A stretch of DNA of 64,000 bases from Burkholderia ambifaria (GCF_001443045.1 NZ_LKPJ01000029.1:32514-96513); one strand, 5' to 3'. Counted from the first letter of the stretch, positions 34,389 through 43,999 are shown. The notes: a model not told the origin generated them from the sequence alone. Program-made: numbers and translations.

Positions 34389-36710
34389 TCAGCCGAGCAG
34401 CGGACGCATCTCGTTGACGACCTTCAGCTTCGTCTCCGGCGCACGGCCCTTGCGTGCGCGCTTGCCGACGTGCGGCGCGAGCCCCGCGTACGACAGCGTT
34501 TCGTCCTGCGCCTTGCCGCCGCGCCCGGTGCCGCTCAGCACGACGCCTGCCGGGTCGATCGCGAGCGCCTGCACGAGCGTTTCCTTGTCGTCGAGCGCCA
34601 TCAGGATCACGCCGCGGCCGCCGCCGGACAGCGTCTTCATCTCGTCCATCCCGAACACCAGCAGCCGGCCGCCGCTCGACAGACACGCGACCTGCGTCGC
34701 GTTCGGCAGCACGGGCATCGGCGCGAGCGGCACCGCGCCCGCATCGATCGTCATGAACGACTTGCCGGCCTTCACGCGGCTCACCATGTCGCCGACCTTC
34801 GCGAGGAAGCCGAAGCCGTTGCTCGACGCGAGCAGCAGTTGCTGGTCGGCCGGCGCCGCGTAGTAGTGCATCAGGTGCGAGCCCGATTCGAGCTCGATCA
34901 GCGACGTCACCGGCACGCCGTCGCCGCGCCCGCCCGGCAGCACCGACACGTCGACCGAGTACACGCGGCCGCTGCTGCCCCACGCGATCAGGCGATCGGG
35001 CGTGCGGCACTGGAACGCCGCGTACAGGTTGTCGCCGGCCTTGAACGAGAAGCCGGCCGGGTCGAGCCCGTGGCCCTTCAGCGCACGCACCCAGCCCTTC
35101 TGCGACACGACGACCGTCACCGGCTCGTCGACCACCTTCGCCTCGAACGTCGCGCGCTTTTCCTGCTGGATCAGCGTGCGGCGATCGTCGCCGTACTGCT
35201 TCGCGTCGGCCTCGATCTCCTTGATCATCAGCCGCTTCATCGCGCTTTCGTTCGCGAGCAGCTCCTCGAGCTTCGCCTTTTCGTCGCGCAGCGCCTCGAG
35301 CTCCTTCTCGATCTTGATCTTCTCGAGCCGCGCGAGCTGACGCAGGCGGATTTCGAGGATGTCTTCCGCCTGGCGGTCGGTGAGGCCGAACGCGCTCATC
35401 AGCGCGGCCTTCGGCTCGTCCGCCTCGCGGATGATGCGGATCACCTCGTCGATGTTCAGGAAGACGATCATCCGCCCTTCGAGGATGTGGATGCGGTCGT
35501 CCACCTTTGCGAGACGATGGCGGCACCGGCGCGTCATCGTCAGCTGGCGGAACTTCACCCATTCGTCGAGGATCGTCAGCAGGCCCTTCTGGCCCGGCCG
35601 CCCGTCGGCGCCGATCATCACGAGGTTCAGCGTCGCGTTCGACTCGAGGCTCGTGTACGCGAGCAGCGTGTTCACGAATTCCGTCTGGTCGATCGTGCGC
35701 GACTTTGGCTCGAACACGAGCCGCACCGCCGCTTCCTTGCCCGACTCGTCGCGCACCGCGTCGAGCAGGTCGAGCATCGCCTTCTTCGTGTTGAGCTGCT
35801 CGGGCGTGAGCGTCTTCTTGCCGAGCTTGAGCTTCGGGTTGGTCAGCTCCTCGATTTCCTCGAGCACCTTCTGGCCCGACGTGCTCGGCGGCAGCTCGGT
35901 GACGACGAGCTGCCACTGCCCGCGCGCGAGATCCTCGATCTTCCATTTCGCGCGCACCTTCAGGCTGCCGCGGCCGGTTTCATAGGCCGCCGCGATCTCG
36001 GTGTCGCTCGAGATGATCTGGCCGCCGCCCGGGAAGTCCGGGCCGGGGATCAGGTTCATCAGCTCCGCGTGCGTGAGCTTCGGATTGCGGATCAGCGCGA
36101 CCGCCGCCGCCGCGACCTCGCGCAGATTGTGCGACGGGATTTCCGTGGCGAGGCCGACCGCGATGCCCGATGCGCCGTTCAGCAGCACGAACGGCATGCG
36201 GCTCGGCAGCGTCTTCGGTTCCTCGAACGAGCCGTCGTAGTTCGGCATGAAATCGACCGTGCCCTGGTCGATCTCGTCGAGCAGCAGCTTCGAGATCGGC
36301 GTGAGCCGCGCTTCGGTGTATCGCATCGCCGCCGCGCCGTCGCCGTCGCGCGAGCCGAAGTTGCCCTGACCGTCGATCAGCGGATAGCGCAGCGAGAAGT
36401 CCTGCGCGAGACGCACGAGCGCGTCGTACGCCGACTGGTCGCCGTGCGGGTGGTATTTACCGAGCACGTCGCCCACCACGCGCGCCGATTTCACCGGCTT
36501 CGCGTCCGGGCCGAGGCCCATTTCGTTCATCGCGAACAGGATCCGGCGCTGCACCGGCTTCTGGCCGTCGCAGACATCGGGCAGCGCGCGGCTTTTCACG
36601 ACGCTGACGGCGTAGCTGAGGTACGCCTGCTCCGCGTAGTTGCCGAGTGTCAGCGCATCGGCGTCCGGTGCGTCGGACCCGGCAAAGAGATCGGAAGTAT
36701 TGTCGTCCAT
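34389..36710 (-). CDS. parC: DNA topoisomerase IV subunit A
   Basis: A 773-residue subunit of the decatenating type IIA topoisomerase. Catalytic Tyr131 in MRYTEARL, KPVQRRILFAM and the HPHGD block (residues 87-91) are present; the C-terminal beta-pinwheel has GQKG/GRGGK-type blades. In the quinolone-binding helix the residue after HPHGD, Ser80 in E. coli ParC, is Gln92 here, followed by Ser93. parE lies 224 bp upstream on the same strand. The length is close to E. coli ParC and shorter than GyrA, and there is no GyrA box, which argues for ParC. Confidence 0.93.
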   Translation of the reverse strand: MDDNTSDLFAGSDAPDADALTLGNYAEQAYLSYAVSVVKSRALPDVCDGQKPVQRRILFAMNEMGLGPDAKPVKSARVVGDVLGKYHPHGDQSAYDALVRLAQDFSLRYPLIDGQGNFGSRDGDGAAAMRYTEARLTPISKLLLDEIDQGTVDFMPNYDGSFEEPKTLPSRMPFVLLNGASGIAVGLATEIPSHNLREVAAAAVALIRNPKLTHAELMNLIPGPDFPGGGQIISSDTEIAAAYETGRGSLKVRAKWKIEDLARGQWQLVVTELPPSTSGQKVLEEIEELTNPKLKLGKKTLTPEQLNTKKAMLDLLDAVRDESGKEAAVRLVFEPKSRTIDQTEFVNTLLAYTSLESNATLNLVMIGADGRPGQKGLLTILDEWVKFRQLTMTRRCRHRLAKVDDRIHILEGRMIVFLNIDEVIRIIREADEPKAALMSAFGLTDRQAEDILEIRLRQLARLEKIKIEKELEALRDEKAKLEELLANESAMKRLMIKEIEADAKQYGDDRRTLIQQEKRATFEAKVVDEPVTVVVSQKGWVRALKGHGLDPAGFSFKAGDNLYAAFQCRTPDRLIAWGSSGRVYSVDVSVLPGGRGDGVPVTSLIELESGSHLMHYYAAPADQQLLLASSNGFGFLAKVGDMVSRVKAGKSFMTIDAGAVPLAPMPVLPNATQVACLSSGGRLLVFGMDEMKTLSGGGRGVILMALDDKETLVQALAIDPAGVVLSGTGRGGKAQDETLSYAGLAPHVGKRARKGRAPETKLKVVNEMRPLLG

Positions 36711-36934
36711 CTGAATTCCGTATTCGTAACTGGCATGAGGCCGGGCCGGGCGTCAGGCCCGGCCGCGCGGAGGCGGTGTCGTGTTCGATGCCAAGCGGTG
36801 CTGATGCGCCAGCGGATTCGCGTTCGTGGCAAGAAGCAAACCGCAGCGATGCCAGCCGGCATCGCGAGGATTTGCGACACCGCCACGGGCGCGAAGGCGC
36901 AGCGCATCAGTGCCGATTGGCGTCGAACGCTGCA

Positions 36935-38917
36935 CTAAATGTCCGCTTCGACGTCGTTGCCCTTTTCCTCGAGCCAGCCGCGTCGCGCGGCTGCCTCGCC
37001 CTTGCCCATCAGCATCGTCATCCGCGCGACGGTCGCCTCGTAGTCGAGCTCGCCGAGCTTCACCGGCATCAGGCGGCGCGTGTCGGGGTTCATCGTCGTG
37101 TCCCACAGCTGCTCCGCGCTCATTTCGCCGAGACCCTTGAAGCGGCTGATGCTCCATTGCGTTTCACGCACGCCGTCCTTGCGCAGCTTGTCGAGGGTCG
37201 CCTCGAGTTCGCCTTCGTCGAGCGCATAGAGCTTCTGCGCGGGCTTCTTGCCGCGCGCCGGTGCGTCGACGCGGAACAGCGGCGGCCGCGCGACATGCAC
37301 GTGACCGCGCTCGATCAGCTGCGGGAAATGCTTGAAGAACAGCGTGAGCAGCAGCACCTGGATGTGCGAGCCGTCGACGTCCGCGTCCGACAGGATGCAG
37401 ATCTTGCCGTAGCGCAGGTTCGACAGGTCGACGCTGTCGTCCGGGCTGTGCGGATCGACGCCGATCGCGACCGAGATGTCGTGCACCTCGTTGTTCGCGA
37501 ACAGGCGGTCGCGCTCGGTTTCCCACGTGTTCAGCACCTTGCCGCGCAGCGGCAGGATCGCCTGGTATTCCTTGTCGCGGCCCATCTTCGCGGAACCGCC
37601 AGCCGAGTCGCCCTCGACGAGGAACAGTTCGTTGCGCGCGATGTCTTCCGTCTCGCAATCGGTCAGCTTGCCGGGCAGCACCGCGACGCCCGAACTCTTG
37701 CGCTTCTCGACCTTCTGGCCCGCGCGCGTGCGCGCCTGCGCCTGCTTGATCACGAGTTCGGCGAGCTTCTTGCCGTGCTCGACGTGCTGGTTCAGCCACA
37801 GCTCGAGCGCCGGACGCGAGAACGACGACACCAGCTTCACCGCGTCGCGGCTGTTCAGGCGCTCCTTGATCTGCCCCTGGAACTGCGGATCGAGCACCTT
37901 CGCGGACAGTACGAACGACACGCGCGCGAATACGTCTTCCGCGAGCAGCTTCACGCCCTTCGGCTGCAGGTTGTGCAGTTCGACGAAGCTTTTCACCGCC
38001 TGGTAGAGACCGTCGCGCAGGCCCGACTCGTGCGTGCCGCCGGCCGGCGTCGGGATCAGGTTCACGTACGACTCGCGCACGAGCGAACCTTCCTCGCTCC
38101 ATGCGACGACCCACGACGCGCCCTCGCCCTCGGCGAAGGTTTCGTCGGTCGAGCGCGCATCGGCAAAGCGCTCGCCTTCGAACAGCGGGATCAGCAGCTC
38201 GCTGCCGTTCATCTCGTCGAGCAGGTAGCCGCGCAGGCCGTCCTCGTACTTCCACGCCTGGCGCTCGCCGGTCTTCTCGTTGACGAGCACGACCTCGACG
38301 CCCGGCAGCAGCACGGCCTTCGAGCGCAGCAGGCGCTGCAGCTCGCCGAGCGGCAGGTTCGGCGAATCGAAGTACTTCGGATTCGGCCACACCTGTACGC
38401 GCGTGCCCGACTTCTTCTCGCCGCGGCCCGCGCCTTGCGTTGCGAGCGGCTTCACGACATCGCCGTCGGCGAAGCCGAGATCGGCGATCTTGCCGTCGCG
38501 CCACACCGTCACGTCGAGACGCGTCGCGAGTGCGTTCGTCACCGACACGCCGACGCCGTGCAGGCCGCCCGAGAACGTGTACGCGCCGCCGGCGGCCTTG
38601 TCGAACTTGCCGCCCGCGTGCAGGCGCGTGAACACGATCTCGACGACCGGCACGCCTTCCTCGGGATGCATGCCGAACGGGATGCCGCGGCCGTCGTCCT
38701 CGACCGACACCGACTGGTCGGCGTGCAGCGTGACCGTGATCTGCCTGCCGTAGCCGCCGAGCGCCTCGTCCGACGCGTTGTCGATGACTTCCTGGATGAT
38801 GTGCAGCGGATTTTCGGTACGGGTGTACATGCCGGGCCGCTGCTTGACCGGCTCGAGGCCCTTGAGCACCTTGATCGATGCTTCGCTATAGGCCGCGCTG
38901 GGCTTCTTCGTTGACAT
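36935..38917 (-). CDS. parE: DNA topoisomerase IV subunit B
   Basis: A 660-residue ATPase subunit. GHKL site: QEVIDNASDEAL (Glu43, Asn47), EDDGRGIP and GGLHGVGVSVTNAL. TOPRIM: LVEGDSAGGSAK and ILSDADVDGSHI. The absence of the large insertion of gamma-proteobacterial GyrB and the pairing with parC support ParE. Promoter probably in the 242 bp to the ABC-F gene; spacing to parC suggests one operon. Confidence 0.95.
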   Translation of the reverse strand: MSTKKPSAAYSEASIKVLKGLEPVKQRPGMYTRTENPLHIIQEVIDNASDEALGGYGRQITVTLHADQSVSVEDDGRGIPFGMHPEEGVPVVEIVFTRLHAGGKFDKAAGGAYTFSGGLHGVGVSVTNALATRLDVTVWRDGKIADLGFADGDVVKPLATQGAGRGEKKSGTRVQVWPNPKYFDSPNLPLGELQRLLRSKAVLLPGVEVVLVNEKTGERQAWKYEDGLRGYLLDEMNGSELLIPLFEGERFADARSTDETFAEGEGASWVVAWSEEGSLVRESYVNLIPTPAGGTHESGLRDGLYQAVKSFVELHNLQPKGVKLLAEDVFARVSFVLSAKVLDPQFQGQIKERLNSRDAVKLVSSFSRPALELWLNQHVEHGKKLAELVIKQAQARTRAGQKVEKRKSSGVAVLPGKLTDCETEDIARNELFLVEGDSAGGSAKMGRDKEYQAILPLRGKVLNTWETERDRLFANNEVHDISVAIGVDPHSPDDSVDLSNLRYGKICILSDADVDGSHIQVLLLTLFFKHFPQLIERGHVHVARPPLFRVDAPARGKKPAQKLYALDEGELEATLDKLRKDGVRETQWSISRFKGLGEMSAEQLWDTTMNPDTRRLMPVKLGELDYEATVARMTMLMGKGEAAARRGWLEEKGNDVEADI

Positions 38918-39159
38918 AGGCGCTGAATTTCGTCATTCATCGGGACGTTGTCCACACCTCGTGTGGATAACGTCATGGACAAAACGTTGAGTTCCGTAAA
39001 AAAGCGAATCGAAACAACGGTGTGCTTGGACTGCTCCGAATGCGGGCGCGCGGCGTGCGCTGCGCGACCCGGGACGCGCGGTATTTTACTGGTTCCGCGT
39101 GGCGTGCCATTGCAAGATCGTTGCACGGCGCCGCGGTGCGGCCCGCGGCGCGCGTTGCG

Positions 39160-41109
39160 TCAGACCGGCTTGCGCTTCGCCTCGAGCGTCTCCCACCGCT
39201 CGAGCGCGGCAAGGAGTTCGTCGTCGATCGCAGCGAACCGCTCGGTCAGGCGCGTGCCTTCCTGCGGATCCTTCGCGAAGATCGAGCCGTCCTCGAGCCG
39301 CGCGTTGATCGTCTTCTGTTCTTCCTCGAGCGCTGCGATCTTCTCCGGCAGCGCATCGAGTTCGCGCTGCTCGTTGAACGACAGCTTCACCGTGCGCTGC
39401 GCGTTGCGGCCGGCCGCGCTTTTCGCCGCATCTTCCTTGACCGGCGCCGCTTCCTTCACCGCGCGCTTCGCCGCTTCCTGCTGTGCGAGCTGCTGCGAAC
39501 GCTCGCTCTGGATCTGCCAGTCGGTGAAACCGCCGACGTATTCGCGCCACTTGCCGTCGCCCTCGGCCGCGATCACCGACGTCACGACGTTGTCGAGGAA
39601 CGCGCGATCGTGGCTGACGAGCAGCACCGTGCCGTCGTAGTCGGCCAGCAGCTCTTCGAGCAGTTCCAGCGTCGGGATGTCGAGGTCGTTGGTCGGCTCG
39701 TCGAGCACCAGCACGTTGGCCGGACGCGCGAACAGGCGCGCGAGCAGCAGCCGGTTGCGCTCGCCGCCCGACAGCGACTTCACCGGCGAGCGGGCGCGCT
39801 CCGGCGCGAACAGGAAGTCGCCGAGATAGCTCATCACGTGCTTGCGCACGCCGCCGATCTCGACCCATTCGCTACCGGGGCTGATGGTGTCGGCCAGGCT
39901 CTTTTCCTGGTCGAGCTGCGCGCGCATCTGGTCGAAATACGCGATCTGCAGGTTCGTGCCGGTACGCACCGTGCCCGTGTCGGGCTTCAGTTCGCCGAGG
40001 ATCAGCTTGAGCAGCGTGGTCTTGCCGGCGCCGTTCGGGCCGACGAAACCGATCTTGTCGCCGCGCATGACCGTCGTCGAGAAGGTGTCGACGACCGTGC
40101 GATCGCCGTAGCGCTTCGTCACGTCCGTCAGTTCCGCGACGATCTTGCCCGACTTCTCGCCCTGCGCGACGTCGAGCTTCACGTTGCCCTGCGAATTGCG
40201 GCGCTCCGCGCGATCGTTGCGCATCTGCACGAGCCGCGCGATGCGGCCGACGCTGCGCGTGCGGCGCGCTTCGACGCCCTTGCGGATCCACACCTCTTCC
40301 TGCGCGAGCAGCTTGTCGAACTTCTCGTTTTCCACGCGCTCGATTTCGAGCTGCTGCGCCTTGCGCGTCTGGTAGGCCGAGAAATTGCCCGGATACGACA
40401 GCAGCCGGCCGCGATCGAGCTCGACGATGCGCGTCGCGACACGGTCGAGGAACGCGCGATCGTGGGTGATGAACAAGAGGCCCGCGCGCTGCGCGACCAG
40501 CAGTTCTTCCAGCCAGCGGATGCCGTCGAAGTCGAGGTGGTTGGTCGGTTCGTCGAGCAGCAGCACGTCGGGCTGCAGCACCAGTGCACGCGCCAATGCG
40601 ACGCGCTTCTGCATCCCGCCCGACAGCGCGTCGACTTGTGCATCGCCGTCCGTCAGGCCGATCTGCGCGAGCGTCATCGACACGCGCGTGCGCCAGTTCC
40701 ACGCATCGTGCGCGTCGAGCGACGACTGCAGCGCGTTCATCCGCGCGAGCAGCGCGTCGTGCTCGGCACCTTCGGGGGTCTCCGCGAGGCGGTGCGCGAT
40801 CGAATCGTATTCTTCGAGCACTTCGCGCGTATGCGTGAGCCCCGACGCCACGGCATCGAACACGGTCGCGCCGGGTTCGAATTCGGGCTCCTGCGGCACG
40901 TAGACGGTCACGAGTTCCTGCTGGCGCGTAGTCAGCCCGTCGTCGGGCTTGGCAAGACCGGCGACGATCTTCAGCAGCGACGACTTGCCCGCGCCGTTGC
41001 GACCGATCAGGCCGACGCGTTCGCCGGCCTCCAGCGAGAAATCCGCGTGATCGAGCAACGCGACGTGACCGAACGCGAGTTGCGCGCCGGTAATGGAATA
41101 AAGCGACAT
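39160..41109 (-). CDS. uup: ABC-F family ATPase, Uup-like
   Basis: A 649-residue soluble twin ATPase. First domain: GRNGAGKSS, signature LSGGMQKR, Walker B LLLDEPTNHLD; second: GPNGAGKTT, LSGGERNR, LVLDEPTNDLD. The linker is Lys/Arg-rich, and the C-terminal 100 residues form the Uup coiled-coil DNA-binding domain (LDALPEKIAALEEEQKTI). ABC-F proteins act on ribosomes; Uup also affects DNA repair and transposon excision. The start at 41109 begins MSLYSITGAQLAFG; the frame is open upstream but out of family. Confidence 0.92.
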   Translation of the reverse strand: MSLYSITGAQLAFGHVALLDHADFSLEAGERVGLIGRNGAGKSSLLKIVAGLAKPDDGLTTRQQELVTVYVPQEPEFEPGATVFDAVASGLTHTREVLEEYDSIAHRLAETPEGAEHDALLARMNALQSSLDAHDAWNWRTRVSMTLAQIGLTDGDAQVDALSGGMQKRVALARALVLQPDVLLLDEPTNHLDFDGIRWLEELLVAQRAGLLFITHDRAFLDRVATRIVELDRGRLLSYPGNFSAYQTRKAQQLEIERVENEKFDKLLAQEEVWIRKGVEARRTRSVGRIARLVQMRNDRAERRNSQGNVKLDVAQGEKSGKIVAELTDVTKRYGDRTVVDTFSTTVMRGDKIGFVGPNGAGKTTLLKLILGELKPDTGTVRTGTNLQIAYFDQMRAQLDQEKSLADTISPGSEWVEIGGVRKHVMSYLGDFLFAPERARSPVKSLSGGERNRLLLARLFARPANVLVLDEPTNDLDIPTLELLEELLADYDGTVLLVSHDRAFLDNVVTSVIAAEGDGKWREYVGGFTDWQIQSERSQQLAQQEAAKRAVKEAAPVKEDAAKSAAGRNAQRTVKLSFNEQRELDALPEKIAALEEEQKTINARLEDGSIFAKDPQEGTRLTERFAAIDDELLAALERWETLEAKRKPV

Positions 41110-41340
41110 GGGGAGACGGCGAAGAGAGAAATCGGAAGCGCCCATTGTACCGGTGGCGGACGCCTGCGCCGGGATGGCCGGACGGACTATGCCGATGGGC
41201 GGTTCTTTTTGTGCTGGGGCGGCATGTCGGCGCACCCGGCGGGCGGGGCCGGCATGGCGCGCTTCGGCGTTGCAGAGCGCCGGGGCGGCAGGCATCCGGC
41301 CGCAACTTCCCGGCCGGGCGCCCGCATGCGGGAGGAGCGA

Positions 41341-41745
41341 CTACTTCACGTTGACCGTGATCGTCGAGCTCAGCCCGGGACCGTACGAGCGGTGCGCGCC
41401 GTCGCCGAGCTGCAGCGTCAGCGTGTGCTGGCCGGGCGGCAGCTTCACGTCGGTTTCGGTCTGGGCCTTGCCGAAGTGCAGCGAATGGTCGGTGGCAGGG
41501 ATCACGTCGCCCTTCGGCACCGGCTTGCCGTCGATCAGCAGGTGATGGTGGCCCGTGTCCGCCGTCATGTCGCCAGCCGGCTTGAGTTCCATCCCTTCAA
41601 GGCCGAACTTCACGTGCACGGGGCTCGACACCGTCGCGCCGTCCTTCGGCTCGACGAAGAACACGCGCGCCTCGGCACGCGCGAGCGTCGACACGGCCAG
41701 TGCCGCGACACATACCGCACCCGCGATCCATTTCTTGTTGACCAT
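41341..41745 (-). CDS. DUF4399 periplasmic protein
   Basis: A 134-residue protein with a signal peptide ending ARAEA (about residue 25) and a DUF4399 beta-sandwich: FFVEPKDGATVSSPVHVKFGLEGMEL, DTGHHHLLIDG, ATDHSLHFG and GQHTLTLQLGDGAH. The clustered His (HHH, DH, H) look like a metal site, perhaps copper. AGGAGG lies before ATG. No partners nearby. Confidence 0.85.
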   Translation of the reverse strand: MVNKKWIAGAVCVAALAVSTLARAEARVFFVEPKDGATVSSPVHVKFGLEGMELKPAGDMTADTGHHHLLIDGKPVPKGDVIPATDHSLHFGKAQTETDVKLPPGQHTLTLQLGDGAHRSYGPGLSSTITVNVK

Positions 41746-41942
41746 CGTTTCCTCCTTCAGATTGAAAGGCTCACGCAGGATACACTGCGTGCCCGGCCCG
41801 CGCGATGACAGTCGTTGTTCTCGATGCGTACGTTTAAAACGACGTTGCGCTGACGTTCGGCGAAATTACGGTACCATTGCGCCTTTCGTCCGTCGGCCGG
41901 GCCGCGGACGGCATCGCCGACTTTCATCATCCCGAGCGCCAC

Positions 41943-42125
41943 ATGAGCGAAGTAATCGAATACCAGAGCTGGGTCTGCCTGATTTGCGGGTGGGTCTACA
42001 ACGAAGCGGAAGGCCTGCCCGACGAGGGCATCCCCGCCGGCACCCGTTTCGCCGATATTCCCGCCGACTGGCGCTGCCCGCTGTGCGACGTGGGCAAGGA
42101 AGATTTCGTCGTCGTCGATTTCTGA
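41943..42125 (+). CDS. Rubredoxin
   Basis: A 60-residue one-iron electron carrier. The four ligands are C12-x2-C15 (CLICGWVYNEAEG) and C45-x2-C48 (WRCPLCDVGKEDF). The start at 41943 gives the canonical N-terminus before YQSWVCLIC; the frame is open for 22 more codons upstream. Stand-alone rubredoxins serve oxidases or alkane hydroxylases; no partner is adjacent. Confidence 0.95.
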   Translation: MSEVIEYQSWVCLICGWVYNEAEGLPDEGIPAGTRFADIPADWRCPLCDVGKEDFVVVDF

Positions 42126-42200
42126 TTCCGGCTTCCGGACACGACTGAGCACGCGCACGGTGCGTCGGCACGCATTCCGTCCGCCGATGCGCCGCGCGTT

Positions 42201-42209
42201 TGCTATACT
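42201..42209 (+). promoter_or_regulatory. Possible extended -10 of tRNA-Arg promoter
   Basis: TGCTATACT is an extended -10 (TGN-TATACT) 63 nt before the tRNA 5' end. A -35 element is not clear in the GC-rich sequence upstream. Confidence 0.4.
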
Positions 42210-42272
42210 CTGCGCGCTGTCCACATCGCCGTCTCGGTCGCGTCATTTGCGCGCGATATCGCGGACATGGCT

Positions 42273-42347
42273 CTCCCCGTAGTTCAATGGATAGAACAAG
42301 CGCCTCCTAAGCGCTAGATACAGGTTCGATTCCTGTCGGGGGGACCA
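42273..42347 (+). tRNA. tRNA-Arg (anticodon CCT)
   Basis: 75 nt folding as a cloverleaf: acceptor CTCCCCG pairs with CGGGGGG (one T-G pair), D arm GTTCAATGGATAGAAC, anticodon stem AGCGC/GCGCT with loop CTCCTAA giving anticodon CCT, T arm ACAGG-TTCGATT-CCTGT, discriminator A, and encoded CCA at 42345-42347. Reads the rare AGG codon. A P4-type integrase gene starts 164 nt downstream, so this is the island's attachment target. Confidence 0.95.
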
Positions 42348-42381
42348 ATCTTCCATCTCGTGCGATCCCCAGAATTCCGGC

Positions 42382-42417
42382 AACCCGTGATAGCATAAGG
42401 CTTCGCGGGTTTTTTTC
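42382..42417 (+). terminator. Terminator after tRNA-Arg
   Basis: AACCCG and CGGGTT pair across an 18-nt loop and are followed by seven T, 35 nt after the tRNA CCA end. Confidence 0.65.
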
Positions 42418-42453
42418 AATTCCGTATACGTCCCGGGACGTACTGCGACAGCC

Positions 42454-42495
42454 GGGGGTATTTGGGGGTATCTCTCGGGGTATCCAAGATACCCC
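42454..42495. repeat. GGGGGTA repeats and GGGGTATC dyad before the integrase gene
   Basis: GGGGGTA occurs at 42454-42460 and 42464-42470, and GGGGTATC at 42477-42484 forms a perfect inverted repeat with GATACCCC at 42488-42495 (CAA centre). They lie between the tRNA and int and are likely arm-type integrase binding sites and an int operator. Confidence 0.6.
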
Positions 42496-42511
42496 TTGGA
42501 GGGATACCCCC

Positions 42512-43699
42512 ATGCCCTTGACCGACAAAGCCATCAAAAACGCGAAAGCGGGCGACAAGCCTGTGAAGTTGTTCGACGGCGGCGGAATGTTCCTGCTCGT
42601 TACCCCGGCCGGTCAGCGCTACTGGCGACTCAAATATCGCGTCAACGGCAAGGAAAAGTTGCTGGCACTCGGCGTGTACCCTGACGTTTCACTAGCAGTC
42701 GCACGCAAAAAGCGTGACGAGGCGCGGGAAAAGCTTGCGGCGGGTATCGATCCCAATGAAGCAAAGAGAGAAGTCAAACGAACGGCGCGCATCGCAGCCG
42801 CTAGTTCGTTCGAGGCGGTTGCGCGCGAGTGGTTCGACAATCAGCGCGCAGGATGGACCGAGACCTACGCTGAGAAAGTCATCCACTCGCTGGAGATCGA
42901 TGCATTCCCGAAGATCGGCTCACGGCCCATCGCCAACATCGAAGCGCCGGAAATGCTGGAGATCATCCGCGCAATCGAAGCACGAGGTGTCCGGGAAACC
43001 GCCAAGCGACTGTTGCAGCGTTCGCGCGCCGTATTCCAGTACGCCATCATGACTGGCCGTTGCACCCGTAACCCGTCCGCTGACATCGATGCGGAAACGA
43101 TCTTAAAAAAGGGGCCGGGCGTACAGCACATGGCCAGAGTGAAGCCGTTGGAGATCCCACAGCTCATGCGCGACATCGCCGCGTACCCAGGAGAGCCAGT
43201 TACTCGGCTGGCGCTAGAATTGATGGCCCTTACCTTCGTCCGGACGAAGGAAATGATTCGCGCTCAGTGGGCCGAGTTCGACGAGACCGCAGCAGAGTGG
43301 CGTATCCCGCCCGACAGAATGAAAATGCGGGACCCACATATCGTCCCGCTGTCACGACAATCGCTGGCAGTGTTGATCCAGCTCCGGCAAATCAATGGTG
43401 ATCGGCCACACGTGTTCTACAGCGTACATGGCCGGGCACCAATCTCGAACAACACCATGTTGTTCGCGCTTTACCGCATGGGCTACAAGTCACGAATGAC
43501 CGGACACGGCTTCCGTGGACTCGCCGCCACGGTGTTACGTGAACTAGGGTACGGCAGACACGTTGTAGATCGTCAACTCGCCCATGCGGAGCGCAATCAG
43601 GTCACGGCAGCCTACGTTCACGCCGAGTACTTGCCTGAACGACGCAGGATGATGCAGCATTGGGCCGACCATCTCGACAAACTCAAGGGCGGTTCGTGA
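42512..43699 (+). CDS. P4-type tyrosine site-specific integrase
   Basis: A 395-residue integrase with the N-terminal DUF4102 arm-binding domain (PLTDKAIKNAKAGDKPVKLFD), core-binding domain at about 98-185 and catalytic domain from about 205. Catalytic residues: Arg244 (FVRTKEM), His332 and Arg335 (HGFRGLAAT), His358 (LAHAERN), Tyr368 (AAYVHAEYLPERR). GGAGGG at 42498-42503 sets the ATG. It targets the adjacent tRNA-Arg. It appears intact, so the island may still excise if a functional right site remains. Confidence 0.95.
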   Translation: MPLTDKAIKNAKAGDKPVKLFDGGGMFLLVTPAGQRYWRLKYRVNGKEKLLALGVYPDVSLAVARKKRDEAREKLAAGIDPNEAKREVKRTARIAAASSFEAVAREWFDNQRAGWTETYAEKVIHSLEIDAFPKIGSRPIANIEAPEMLEIIRAIEARGVRETAKRLLQRSRAVFQYAIMTGRCTRNPSADIDAETILKKGPGVQHMARVKPLEIPQLMRDIAAYPGEPVTRLALELMALTFVRTKEMIRAQWAEFDETAAEWRIPPDRMKMRDPHIVPLSRQSLAVLIQLRQINGDRPHVFYSVHGRAPISNNTMLFALYRMGYKSRMTGHGFRGLAATVLRELGYGRHVVDRQLAHAERNQVTAAYVHAEYLPERRRMMQHWADHLDKLKGGS

Positions 43700-43720
43700 G
43701 CCCTGCGGAGGAGCGCACTT

Positions 43721-43933
43721 CTACGGCAACGCATCCAGCAAGAGCCGCGCGATACGCCCCATGGATTCGATCGCGAAGCGCACCTGCGACGGAGTAATGC
43801 TGCTGTCCCAAGGGCGGCCATGTCCCGTCCCCTCCTTATTCCGCAGAGCGTTCAAAGCACAGCCGAGAGGATATGTTTCCCGCTCAACACGCTTGTTCGC
43901 TGGCTCTCCTGGTCCAACGACGTCGCTAGTCAT
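43721..43933 (-). pseudogene. Remnant of an abortive-infection (Abi_C) protein
   Basis: The last 50 residues, with ALNALRNKEGTGHGR and the following helix ESMGRIARLLLDALP, match the C-terminal Abi_C domain of abortive-infection family proteins (LRNK-GTGHGR motif). Only 70 codons remain open; the first 20 do not resemble the family, and PAAR starts right behind, so most of the gene (normally 250-350 residues) is missing. It probably was a phage-defence gene lost by deletion. The remaining domain alone is unlikely to function. Confidence 0.6.
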
Positions 43934-43999
43934 GCACTACCAGCGACGTTCACCACGGGCCGAGATCATTCCGGTCCCCGATCATCGGCGGACGCGCTG

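Noticed and set aside
34470..36938. Open frame of more than 800 codons on the plus strand opposite parC
   Set aside because: Same artefact; its product is low-complexity Arg/His/Leu/Val and mirrors parC codons.
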